Shown: in pieces, positions 37,019-44,621 of the stretch
How positions within the stretch are numbered: the first letter of the stretch is position 1
How the letters are laid out: every line of letters begins with the position of its first letter
Assembly (NCBI GenBank): GCA_003132445.1
Contig: PKXU01000198.1
Location: 1 to 64,000 of the forward strand
Direction of reading: 5' to 3'
Source of the DNA: Acidobacteriaceae bacterium
GTDB lineage: Bacteria > Acidobacteriota > Terriglobia > Terriglobales > Acidobacteriaceae
DNA: 64,000 nt
Translations under genes and position numbers: made by a program
The notes under the pieces: generated by a model
Databases searched by the model: none
What the model was told of the DNA's origin: nothing
What the model saw: the letters and a program-made list of their open reading frames with translations, nothing else

Positions 37019-38056
37019 TTACTTCTGCTCGGTTTTCTTTTTGCGGATGGCGGCTCGAAGTTCGTCGACGATTTCCTGCGAAGCCTTGATAGCTGCGGCG
37101 TGCTGATTCACATTGAAAGAGATTGCGCCCACGCGGGCATGGCCGCCGCCGCCGTAGCGCTCGCAGATGCGCGCCAGGTTCACTTCGGGCTCTTGCGGAG
37201 CCCAGGGATTTGATCCTACTGAAACCTTTACTCGAAAACTGCTTTTGCTGAGACCCACGCTGTAAACCGACTCCGGATGCAGGTAGTAGGGAACAAATTT
37301 GTTGTAACCCTCGAGATTGTGGTCGCTGACGTCGAAAAAAATTGTGCCGTCCTTGCATTCTGTGCGCTGCTCGAGAATTCCCATGGAAAGTTCGTGGCGT
37401 TTGAGCAGCGGCGGAAGCAATGGGGCAACGAACGGCTCTTCAAGAATCTCGCCTAACGATTTTGTGGCCAGCAGCGGAATGAGATGGGGAACGAAGTCGT
37501 GGTCGGGCGCTGATTCGATGACCATTGTGAGTTTCATGGCTGGCGCTTTCATTTCAACGGCAGTCTTGGCATCGGGATAGAGAGCGCCGTCAATGATGTC
37601 GGTCCAGTGGACGAGATCGGCCACGGGCGAAGGGTCGAAGCCGAAGCGCTGTTGCGCGATCATGGCAATAAAACTGGTGCAGGATTTGAAATCGGGATCG
37701 TAGAATTTCCGATTACTCGAATCCTGCTCGAAGTGTTCGGCGTCGGAGGGTGACAGAAAAGCGCTCTCGTGATGATCGAACCACCAGGTAATTTTTGGCG
37801 AGCTCGAGTATTTGAAATCGACGATGACGTTCTCTTCGCCGTCAAATTGATTTTCGTCGAACAGCGCCCCGGCGCGGTGGACCAAGCCGGTAAAGACAAA
37901 ATCGGCGTCGCCGCGAATGCGCTCGCGATAGAAGCGGGAAAACAACGCGGCGGAGGAAGCTCCGTCAAAGCATTTGTCGTGATAGAACACCCGTACTCGC
38001 AAAGAATGCCCCAATCGCTTGAAGATTCCCGCTGGCAAAAACCACACTTCACGCAT
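37019..38056 (-). CDS. DHH-superfamily phosphoesterase
   Basis: A 345-residue protein with the DHH phosphoesterase layout: a metal-binding N-terminal lobe (FYHDKCFDGASSAALFSRFY, then VIVDFKY and WWFDHHESAF, the DHH motif), and a C-terminal DHHA1 lobe ending in CERYGGGGHARVGAISF. Related proteins hydrolyse short oligonucleotides, pAp or cyclic dinucleotides; here the exact substrate is unknown. The first about 20 residues (MREVWFLPAGIFKRLGHSL) are not family sequence and the true start could lie closer to RVRVFYHDK. Confidence 0.82.
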   Translation of the reverse strand: MREVWFLPAGIFKRLGHSLRVRVFYHDKCFDGASSAALFSRFYRERIRGDADFVFTGLVHRAGALFDENQFDGEENVIVDFKYSSSPKITWWFDHHESAFLSPSDAEHFEQDSSNRKFYDPDFKSCTSFIAMIAQQRFGFDPSPVADLVHWTDIIDGALYPDAKTAVEMKAPAMKLTMVIESAPDHDFVPHLIPLLATKSLGEILEEPFVAPLLPPLLKRHELSMGILEQRTECKDGTIFFDVSDHNLEGYNKFVPYYLHPESVYSVGLSKSSFRVKVSVGSNPWAPQEPEVNLARICERYGGGGHARVGAISFNVNQHAAAIKASQEIVDELRAAIRKKKTEQK

Positions 38057-38130
38057 GGGATTGCGCCGCGGGTAAAAGCTAATAGGATTGACAGCTTACA
38101 GGAAGAAAGTCAAGCGCGGGAGTTTGCGCA

Positions 38131-38252
38131 GTGGCTGAATTTGAATGTTCGGCCGATAGTTCGGTGTCGTCCAGAGCGCAGCCATTTTTCAGGCGGAACG
38201 AAGTGCTGTCGAGCTGCGCTCGACGGACAGCCGAGGGCGGCTCTCCCCACAT
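38131..38252. repeat. Chimeric repeat: half of the foldback element joined to an R2 hairpin repeat
   Basis: 38131-38203 (GTGGCTGAATTTGAATGTTCGGCCGATAG..GCCATTTTTCAGGCGGAACGAAG) matches the right half of the 34297-34480 element read on the other strand. At about 38204 the match stops and 38210-38252 (GAGCTGCGCTCGACGGACAGCCGAGGGCGGCTCTCCCCACAT) is the R2 family in reverse orientation. It lies between the DHH gene and the first zinc-ribbon gene. Confidence 0.7.
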
Positions 38253-38289
38253 GGTACCGTCACGAACTGCGCCAGCATGGCCGATTGAG

Positions 38290-38736
38290 CTATATTGCGT
38301 TGGCTTGCTTTTCCGCGAGATCGCCAATCACGGGAAGCTTATACATCTGTCCCTGATTGGCCTTGATGAGCACAATGATCCACAGGATCAAGCCTCCAAG
38401 GCTTACCAAGAGATGTAGAGGCAGAGTGATTAAAGCCAGGAAAGGCACGAGGGTAAAGATCGAAAGCGCCATGTGCAGAACAAAGAGAGTTCCGGCGAAA
38501 AACAGGCATTGCCACGAGTGGAATCGGATAAAACGATTCCGATTGTAAGGTTCCATCACCAGGAAAATGATCGCCGGGATGATGGTGATGTAAGCCAGCA
38601 TGCCAGCGACGTTGTCGGTCATTCCGCCGACGCTGGCTGTGGTGGGAGCAGGGACGGTTGCAACTCTACCTGCACATACGGAACAAGTAGTGGTGCCGTC
38701 CGCGATTTGTGCGCCGCACATATTGCAAAAAGCCAT
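38290..38736 (-). CDS. Zinc-ribbon plus DUF4870-like membrane protein (paralogue 1)
   Basis: A 148-residue protein. The start at 38736 (MAFCNMCGAQIADGTTTCSVCAG) is chosen over the longer ORF because GGAGG lies at the right distance and the zinc ribbon (CxxC..CxxC) begins at once. After a short linker come three to four membrane helices with the Tic20/DUF4870-like pattern: GMLAYITIIPAIIFLVMEPYNRNRFIRFHSWQCLFFAGTLFV..LILWIIVLIKANQGQMYKLPVIGDLAEKQA. It has a close paralogue next door and belongs to a group of five zinc-ribbon or membrane genes. Function unknown. Confidence 0.78.
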   Translation of the reverse strand: MAFCNMCGAQIADGTTTCSVCAGRVATVPAPTTASVGGMTDNVAGMLAYITIIPAIIFLVMEPYNRNRFIRFHSWQCLFFAGTLFVLHMALSIFTLVPFLALITLPLHLLVSLGGLILWIIVLIKANQGQMYKLPVIGDLAEKQANAI

Positions 38737-38873
38737 AGCGGTGTCCTCCCGATGTCGTCTTGAAATTGAAGGAATGCGGCCATGCAGCCTGCACGCGACC
38801 GCCGACAAATGACGCTGCGGCAAGGTATCAAAAAGTCTACGGCAAAGCAATCAACAATTTCGCAGCGAAAGAA

Positions 38874-39353
38874 TCAGGGCTGGCCTGCGGTGCGGGCGGC
38901 AAACTCGCCAATCAGCGGGGCTTTAAAAAATTCACCCTGCAGAGCCTTGACCACCAGCACCAGCCATATCACAACTGCGCCAAGCGCGATTACTGTAGAA
39001 ACCAACACCTCGAGAAGAGGTCCCAGTACCGGAATGATGAAGAGGACAATCGCGGCGAGTTTCAGCGCGATCGCGATTAAAATTCCCGCGGCCCAAAGTA
39101 AGAGGCACTGAAAAGAGTGGAAACGCACAAAACGATTGCCCTTATATGGGTCGAGAACGAGGAAGACAGTTGCGGGCAGGAATGTGAAGTAAGCGAGCGC
39201 TCCTGCGATGGGTTCGGAAAGAAATCCGACCTTGCCCTGCGCGCGTGTTTCGGTTTGCATGGGGTGGCCGCAACCGGGACAGAACGTAGCCGTGTCCGGC
39301 ATTTGGGCCCCGCAGCGCGGGCACGCGGTCAGACTCACATTCTCTTCATCCAT
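38874..39353 (-). CDS. Zinc-ribbon plus DUF4870-like membrane protein (paralogue 2)
   Basis: A 159-residue protein with the same plan as its neighbour: a zinc ribbon (CPRCGAQMPDTATFCPGCG), linker, then helices AGALAYFTFLPATVFLVLDPYKGNRFVRFHSFQCLLLWAAGILIAIALKLAA and a last helix followed by VVKALQGEFFKAPLIGEFAA. The shared EPYNRNRFIRFHSWQCL / DPYKGNRFVRFHSFQCL line proves the two are paralogues. The start is uncertain: ATG at 39353 (MDEENVSL) or 39365, neither with a clear Shine-Dalgarno. It is divergent from the pilin-like fusion gene, with 187 bp between them. Confidence 0.78.
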   Translation of the reverse strand: MDEENVSLTACPRCGAQMPDTATFCPGCGHPMQTETRAQGKVGFLSEPIAGALAYFTFLPATVFLVLDPYKGNRFVRFHSFQCLLLWAAGILIAIALKLAAIVLFIIPVLGPLLEVLVSTVIALGAVVIWLVLVVKALQGEFFKAPLIGEFAARTAGQP

Positions 39354-39540
39354 TGTCGCGACCATATCAAAATGGCAGAGTAGCGGGCAAATCGGCCTTT
39401 CATTCCCAGGCAAATCAGTCCCAGCCAAACTCAAGCCTATCCGGAATCAAGCTAGCGCATTGACGGCGCGGCGCGCGGATAGTATGTTTCGTGCAATTTC
39501 GGTGCGAAGCTGGCCGGCATTTCGCGCGCTCGGAGGATGC

Positions 39541-40266
39541 ATGGCATCGTTCTGTGCAGGTTGTGGGAACAGCATGACCCCGGAGGATCAATTCTGCCGG
39601 GTCTGCGGACGCCAGCCCTCCGCAAGTTCCGTAGTAACAGCTCCACTCAGTGCACCTACGGCCGGAAGCGAGACTAGCGGAAAGGCCATTGTCAGCCTGA
39701 TTTGCGGGCTGTTGTTCTTCGTCCCGCTGCTTTTTATCGCAGCCATCGTATTTGGCCACCTTGCTTTGTCGGAGATTCATAAGAGTGCGGGACGTCTGAA
39801 AGGCAAGGGGATTGCGCTCACAGGGCTGGTGCTGGGTTATTTGTGGATCGGCATTCCAGGTTTTCTGATCATTGCCGCGATCGTGATTCCGAACGTGCTG
39901 CGGGCCCGGATGGCGGCCAATGAGTCGTCCGCTGTAGGGTCGGTGCGGCTGTTGAATGTCGCAGAAATTAATTATGCAGCAAGCCACGCCAGTCAGGGTT
40001 ACACATGCTCCCTTTCAGACCTTGCGCAGGCTAATTTAATCGCTAATGCGCTGGCGACGGGTCAAAAGGCCGGATATGTATTTCAACTCACGGATTGCTC
40101 AGCCGGAGCCGAGGGCGGACCGAATGTGAAATATCAAGTGGTGGCGTATCCGCTGCGGGTCAACCAAACGGGCTTGCGGGCGTTTTGTTCCGACGAATCT
40201 GGCGTGATCAAGGCACATTCCGGATCGGCGCGGCGGTGTGTGGAACGCGGCGTCGCCCTGCAGTGA
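39541..40266 (+). CDS. Zinc-ribbon / DUF4190-like / pilin-like fusion protein
   Basis: A 241-residue protein. GGAGG four bases before the ATG fixes the start, well inside the longer ORF of the track. Residues 1-22 are a zinc ribbon (CAGCGNSMTPEDQFCRVCG). Residues about 45-120 form two DUF4190-like helices (KAIVSLICGLLFFVPLLFIAAIVFGHLALSEIHKSAGRLKGKGIALTGLVLGYLWIGIPGFLIIAAIVIPNVLRARMAANESSAVGSVR). The second helix runs directly into what looks like a type IV pilin spine and then a pilin head (AEINYAASHASQGYTCSLSDLAQ..GYVFQLTDC..GLRAFCSDESGVIKAHSG). There is no prepilin cleavage site. Function unknown. Confidence 0.72.
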   Translation: MASFCAGCGNSMTPEDQFCRVCGRQPSASSVVTAPLSAPTAGSETSGKAIVSLICGLLFFVPLLFIAAIVFGHLALSEIHKSAGRLKGKGIALTGLVLGYLWIGIPGFLIIAAIVIPNVLRARMAANESSAVGSVRLLNVAEINYAASHASQGYTCSLSDLAQANLIANALATGQKAGYVFQLTDCSAGAEGGPNVKYQVVAYPLRVNQTGLRAFCSDESGVIKAHSGSARRCVERGVALQ

Positions 40267-40296
40267 GCTTTCCCGATCGCTTTCAGGAGGACACGA

Positions 40297-40680
40297 ATGT
40301 TTTGTACTCATTGTGGCGCGAATAATGCGGACACTGCGGCGATGTGTGTGCAGTGCGGCAGGAACTTGCAATCGGGAGCTCCGGCTATTCCATTGCCAGC
40401 GAGCGGAGTGGTTCTGCCGCCCGGCGCGACGGTACAGAACTATCTGGTGTTCGCCATTCTGGCTACCGTTTTCTGCTGTCTTCCGGCTGGGATTCCAGCG
40501 ATCATCTATGCCGCACAGGTGAACGGGAAGTTGCAGGCAGGCGATTTAGCGGGGGCGCAAATCGCGTCCAACAACGCGAAGATGTGGTGCTTGATCTCGC
40601 TGGGACTGGGACTCGGCATCATGGCGTTGTATGCACTCATGATCATGCTGGGAGTTCTGAGCAGCTTTCATCCGCACTAA
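40297..40680 (+). CDS. Zinc-ribbon CD225/dispanin-family membrane protein
   Basis: A 127-residue protein. An N-terminal zinc ribbon (MFCTHCGANNADTAAMCVQCGRNL) precedes a CD225/dispanin domain: NYLVFAILATVFCCLPAGIPAIIYAAQVNGKLQAGDLAGAQIASNNAKMWCLISLGLGLGI, with the expected intramembrane CCLPxG turn, NxKxxxGDxxGA loop and second helix. CAGGAGGACACGA gives a good ribosome site. It follows the pilin-like fusion by 30 bp and precedes the DUF2752 gene by 25 bp, so the three form an operon. Confidence 0.85.
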   Translation: MFCTHCGANNADTAAMCVQCGRNLQSGAPAIPLPASGVVLPPGATVQNYLVFAILATVFCCLPAGIPAIIYAAQVNGKLQAGDLAGAQIASNNAKMWCLISLGLGLGIMALYALMIMLGVLSSFHPH

Positions 40681-40705
40681 ATCGGAAGAATGCAGGAGGG
40701 TCGAT

Positions 40706-41119
40706 GTGAGCAGGAATCGGTTGCTGATTGCGATGCTCGCGGCTTTTGCACTGGCGGTAGTGATGCTGCGGGTTTTCGATCCGGCGACATCCGGCATTTT
40801 TCCGCCCTGTCCGGTGCACTATTTCACAGGATGGTATTGTCCGGGATGCGGCTCGTTACGGGCGATCCACCAGTTGCTGCATGGGAACTTTGAAGCGGCA
40901 TGGAGTTTCAATCCGCTGACTGTTATTTTGTTGCCATTTCTAACCTACGGCCTGGCCTCGTCTGCTCTTTTCGAGATTAGCGGACGCGGGCTGCCGCAAC
41001 CATTTCTGCGGGCGAGCTGGATACGAGCTCTCTGCGCTGCCATCATTCTGTTCGGGATCGCGCGGAATCTTCCGTTGCATCCGTTTGATCTGCTGGCGCC
41101 GGGCGGGATGCACTTGTAA
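40706..41119 (+). CDS. DUF2752-family membrane protein
   Basis: A 137-residue protein with the DUF2752 hallmark CPVHYFTGWYCPGCGSLRAIHQLLHGNFEAAWSFNPLTVILLPFLTYG between hydrophobic segments. GGAGGG stands five bases before the GTG start (an overlapping ATG is followed at once by a stop). It is the last gene of the plus-strand arm of the zinc-ribbon cluster. The CxGC pair could bind metal or form a disulfide. Function unknown. Confidence 0.85.
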   Translation: MSRNRLLIAMLAAFALAVVMLRVFDPATSGIFPPCPVHYFTGWYCPGCGSLRAIHQLLHGNFEAAWSFNPLTVILLPFLTYGLASSALFEISGRGLPQPFLRASWIRALCAAIILFGIARNLPLHPFDLLAPGGMHL

Positions 41120-41222
41120 GCTGCCTCACTGCGTGTGAAATCCTTCAGCCGGCCTGAAGAGCGGGTTCGTTCAAGATCAGGATCACCCCCTCGCTCGTTT
41201 CATCGCTGTGGAATGACGCGCT

Positions 41223-41726
41223 CTATCCCACGGGGCGAGGGGTGTGGTTTTTCTTGCGGCAGTCTTCGCAGACTCCATAGATCTGAAAACTGTGCCGGGT
41301 TGCGAGGTAGTGGTATTTGTGGCCGATTTCCTGTTCGAGTTGGCTGACTTCCGGAGAAAAAAATTCGACCGAACTGCCGCACTCCGTGCACACCATATGA
41401 TGGTGGCTGCGACGATTGTATTGATGTTCGTAGCGGGCGAAGCCGTCGTGAAACGCGACTTCGCTGGCCAGACCGCACTCGGCAAGCAACTTTAGCGTGC
41501 GGTAGACGGTGGTGTAACCGATGCGCGCATCTTTTTTTTGCACCAGGCGATGAAGTTCGTCGGTGGAGAGATGATCACGGGTTTCGAGGAAAGTATGCAG
41601 AATGGCGTCCCGCTGCGCCGTCTGCTTCAGACCTACCGTCTTCAGATGGCGGTGAAGGATATCCTGAGCTTCGCGGACCATCTGGCGTGAGATGGTAGGC
41701 TGATCATCGATGCGCTTCTGCAGCAT
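41223..41726 (-). CDS. fur: Fur-family metal-responsive repressor
   Basis: A 167-residue DNA-binding regulator. The winged helix is in LKTVGLKQTAQRDAILHTFLETRDHLSTDELHRLVQKKDARIGYTTVYRTLKLLAECGLA, the metal/dimer domain has HHHMVCTECG and the second Cys pair GVCEDCRKKNHTP for structural zinc. Sequence alone does not separate Fur from PerR with certainty. A perfect 21-bp palindrome of Fur-box type lies 38 bp upstream of the ATG, so the gene is probably autoregulated, and the divergent amidase gene may be controlled by the same site. Confidence 0.9.
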   Translation of the reverse strand: MLQKRIDDQPTISRQMVREAQDILHRHLKTVGLKQTAQRDAILHTFLETRDHLSTDELHRLVQKKDARIGYTTVYRTLKLLAECGLASEVAFHDGFARYEHQYNRRSHHHMVCTECGSSVEFFSPEVSQLEQEIGHKYHYLATRHSFQIYGVCEDCRKKNHTPRPVG

Positions 41727-41763
41727 GAGGGGTGAGACAGGGTCAGGATACCATTGGGAATCT

Positions 41764-41784
41764 TGAAAATGAAATTCATTTTCA
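41764..41784. promoter_or_regulatory. Fur-type operator (21-bp perfect palindrome)
   Basis: TGAAAATGAA-A-TTCATTTTCA has 10-bp perfectly complementary arms around one central base. It resembles the Fur box (GATAATGATAATCATTATC) in layout and lies between divergent fur and the acylase gene, 38 bp from the fur start and 52 bp from the acylase ATG. Confidence 0.75.
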
Positions 41785-41836
41785 GCGTGACGACGAGGCC
41801 GGGCCGTACGGAAGTGGACTACAATCAGAGTTTCCC

Positions 41837-44293
41837 ATGAGCACTATGGCAGAGGTTGGCGCATTTAAATCCCGCCGTACCTCCGCGGCGCGCATTCTGT
41901 TCTGGGTGTTGCTGACGCTCCTGGTGTTGGTGTGCGTAGTCGTCGGCTATGCCTACTATGTGGCGCACTCTGCTCTTCCCCAACTCGACGGACATTTGCA
42001 GATCAGCGGGCTGGCGGCGCCGGTCACGGTAGCGCGCGACAGTCATGGCGTGCCCACCATCGAAGCCGCTAATCTTGAGGATCTTTTTTTTGCGCAGGGT
42101 TATGTCACCGCGCAGGATCGACTGTGGCAGATGGACGTGATGCGGCGTTTCGGCGGAGGAGAACTTGCGGAGATTCTGGGCGAACCCCTGCTGAAACTGG
42201 ACCGCGAACAGAGAATTCTGGGCTTGCGGGATACGGCCAGAAAGGCGCTGCAAACGGCCAGCCCGCGCGACCACATTTTCTTCGAGGCCTACGCGCGCGG
42301 CGTAAATGCTTACGTTGCCTCGCACGCTCATAAACTGCCGATCGAGTTTCGCATTCTTGGCTACAAGCCGACACCGTGGCTGCCCGAAGATTCGCTGGTC
42401 ATTGCCAACGAGATGGTGAAGGATTTGAACTTTCATTATTTCTTTGACGCGCTGTCCCGGGAAAAAATCCTGATCAAGCTGGGGCCGGAGTTGACTGCGG
42501 ATTTATATGTGAATCGCTCCTGGCACGACCGCCCGCCCACGGTGATGCGGGAAGATTTGAAGCAGCCCGACAACAAGGCTGGGGACTCCGATGAGGACGA
42601 TGATGACGATTCCCCTGACAACTCGGTGACACGACATCAACTTCCGCCATTCGTTTCAGACGAACTGCCGGTGAATGGTTCGAACGACTGGGTCGTTTCC
42701 GGCGCGCACACCGTCACGGGCAAGCCGCTACTCGCGAATGACATGCACCTTGGCCATCAAATGCCGAACCTGTGGTATGAGGCACATTTGAAAGCAGGTC
42801 CGCTGGATGTTGCGGGCGTAACGCTGCCTGGCATGCCCTTTGTAATTGTCGGCCACAATCAGCGAATCGCATGGGGATTTACTAATGTCGGCCCTACCGT
42901 GACTGACGTTTACATTGAAAACTTCAATGGCCAGGGCGCGTACCAAACTCCGAATGGATGGCTGCAGCCGGAACGTCGCCTCGAGGTTATTCACGTCAAA
43001 GGCAAGCACGATGTCAGCGTGGATGTGAAGATTACGCGACATGGGCCCATCATTACAGAACTGGTTCCCGGCGAAAGTCGGCCGCTGGCGTTGCGCTGGA
43101 CGCTCTATGACTCGCTGCACATTCCGTTATTTGACGTGAACACTGCGCAGAACTGGCAAGACTTTCGGCACGCATTTTCGCAGTTCGACGCGCCGGGACA
43201 AAACGTGGTTTATGCCGACGTGGATGGAAATATTGGATATCAGGCCACCGGCAAGATTCCCATCCGCGCCGCAGGCGATGGCAGCCTTCCCGTGAGCGGC
43301 GCCGACAATGCGCACGAGTGGATTTCCTACATTCCGTTTGACAAGCTGCCCAACATCTACAACCCGCCATCGGGAATCATCGCCACCGCGAACGGAAGAA
43401 TCACACCGGACAACTATCCGTATTCCATCAGCATGGAATGGGAAGCTCCGTGGCGCACGGCACGCATTTATCACGTGCTGGAATCAGGACGGCAATTTTC
43501 CGCGGCGGACATGCTCGCGCTGCAAACCGATATTCACTCGGAAGCCGATCTGTTCGCGGCAGAACGGTTTGTATATGCGGTCGACCATGCGACGAAGCCC
43601 TCGGCGCGCGCGAAACAAGCCGCGGACTTGATGCGAAGTTGGGATGGCCGCATGCAGGCTTCGGAGGCGGCTCCGATCATCGCGGAAAATTCCATGCATG
43701 AATTGCGCCGACTTCTACTCGAGCCGAAACTCGGAAGCGCGCCTGCCGATCCCACCCAAGACGAGGGAGCTTTGAGTTGGACGACCTATTCGTGGGAGAT
43801 GCGCTCGGTGTGGATGGAGAACATTCTGGTGCATCGTCCCAAGCGCTGGCTGCCGGAAGCATTTCCGAACTATGACGAACTGCTTACGGCAGCAGTGGAA
43901 GCAGCGGTGAATGCTCCGACCGCGCCGAGTAACCTGGCGTCGTGGCAATGGGGTGCGTTTAACGCAGTCGAGATACAGCATCCCGTCCTGGGAAAAATTC
44001 CGATTGTCAGGCATTGGTCGGGCCCTGGGCTGCAAGAGCAGTCGGGCAGCGGATATTCAGTGAAGGCGGTCACGCCGCACCACGGGCCGTCGGAGCGTTT
44101 CACAGCGAACCTTGCGGACTTGGATCAGTCCACGCTAAACGTTGTGACCGGTCAGGGCGGAAATTTCTTGAGCCCTTATTATTTGGATCAATGGAAGGCC
44201 TGGTATGAGGGGACGACGTTCGCGTTGCCATTTAGCGAGACGGCTGTAAAAGAGGCGACGGTGCATCAACTGGTATTAGAACCAATCAGGTAG
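41837..44293 (+). CDS. Penicillin acylase-type Ntn hydrolase
   Basis: An 818-residue amidase of peptidase family S45. The start at 41837 is preferred over 41732, since the longer frame would cover the Fur operator. A signal anchor (ILFWVLLTLLVLVCVVVGYAYYV) is followed by the alpha chain (SGLAAPVTVARDSHGVPTIEAANLEDLFFAQGYVTAQDRLWQMDVMRR). Autocleavage should occur at Gly281/Ser282 (PVNGSNDWVV), Ser282 being the nucleophile; DMHLGHQMPNLWYEAHL and VGHNQRIAWGFTNVGPTVTDVY follow. Before the cleavage site lies a very acidic linker (DSDEDDDDDSPD). Related enzymes cleave penicillins or acyl-homoserine lactones; the substrate here is unknown. Confidence 0.9.
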   Translation: MSTMAEVGAFKSRRTSAARILFWVLLTLLVLVCVVVGYAYYVAHSALPQLDGHLQISGLAAPVTVARDSHGVPTIEAANLEDLFFAQGYVTAQDRLWQMDVMRRFGGGELAEILGEPLLKLDREQRILGLRDTARKALQTASPRDHIFFEAYARGVNAYVASHAHKLPIEFRILGYKPTPWLPEDSLVIANEMVKDLNFHYFFDALSREKILIKLGPELTADLYVNRSWHDRPPTVMREDLKQPDNKAGDSDEDDDDDSPDNSVTRHQLPPFVSDELPVNGSNDWVVSGAHTVTGKPLLANDMHLGHQMPNLWYEAHLKAGPLDVAGVTLPGMPFVIVGHNQRIAWGFTNVGPTVTDVYIENFNGQGAYQTPNGWLQPERRLEVIHVKGKHDVSVDVKITRHGPIITELVPGESRPLALRWTLYDSLHIPLFDVNTAQNWQDFRHAFSQFDAPGQNVVYADVDGNIGYQATGKIPIRAAGDGSLPVSGADNAHEWISYIPFDKLPNIYNPPSGIIATANGRITPDNYPYSISMEWEAPWRTARIYHVLESGRQFSAADMLALQTDIHSEADLFAAERFVYAVDHATKPSARAKQAADLMRSWDGRMQASEAAPIIAENSMHELRRLLLEPKLGSAPADPTQDEGALSWTTYSWEMRSVWMENILVHRPKRWLPEAFPNYDELLTAAVEAAVNAPTAPSNLASWQWGAFNAVEIQHPVLGKIPIVRHWSGPGLQEQSGSGYSVKAVTPHHGPSERFTANLADLDQSTLNVVTGQGGNFLSPYYLDQWKAWYEGTTFALPFSETAVKEATVHQLVLEPIR

Positions 44294-44621
44294 AAGTCAC
44301 GCCGGATTTGCTGGTTGCCAGGTCCCTAGACGCTACGGTGTCGTAAATTCATAACGCCAAGGCCGTGGTCATGTCAGGTCGGCTGAGGGCCGCCAGCTCG
44401 AATTCCGACAAAAATGGTCGCCTCTTCCAAACTCTTCAGCCCACATTACTTACCTTTCAAGGCAGTATTTCGACTGATCCCTGCCGAGTCTTTCCGGCAG
44501 TCCATAGCAGTGAGTTAGATTGAATTGCGACAAAAAAGGTCGGAGATTGATCTGAGCCATTCGCACACAGAAACGCAGTTTAGTTGCCCGCAGACCTTTC
44601 AGAACGGAGAGTCTTAGCCGC
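44294..44621. other. Intergenic stretch before the TonB-dependent receptor
   Basis: No gene is evident. Two near-identical short runs, cgacaaaaatggtcg (44406-44420) and cgacaaaaaaggtcg (44528-44542), each able to form a small CGAC/GTCG hairpin, lie about 120 bp apart on the plus strand. They may be regulatory. No clear promoter hexamers could be assigned. Confidence 0.35.
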
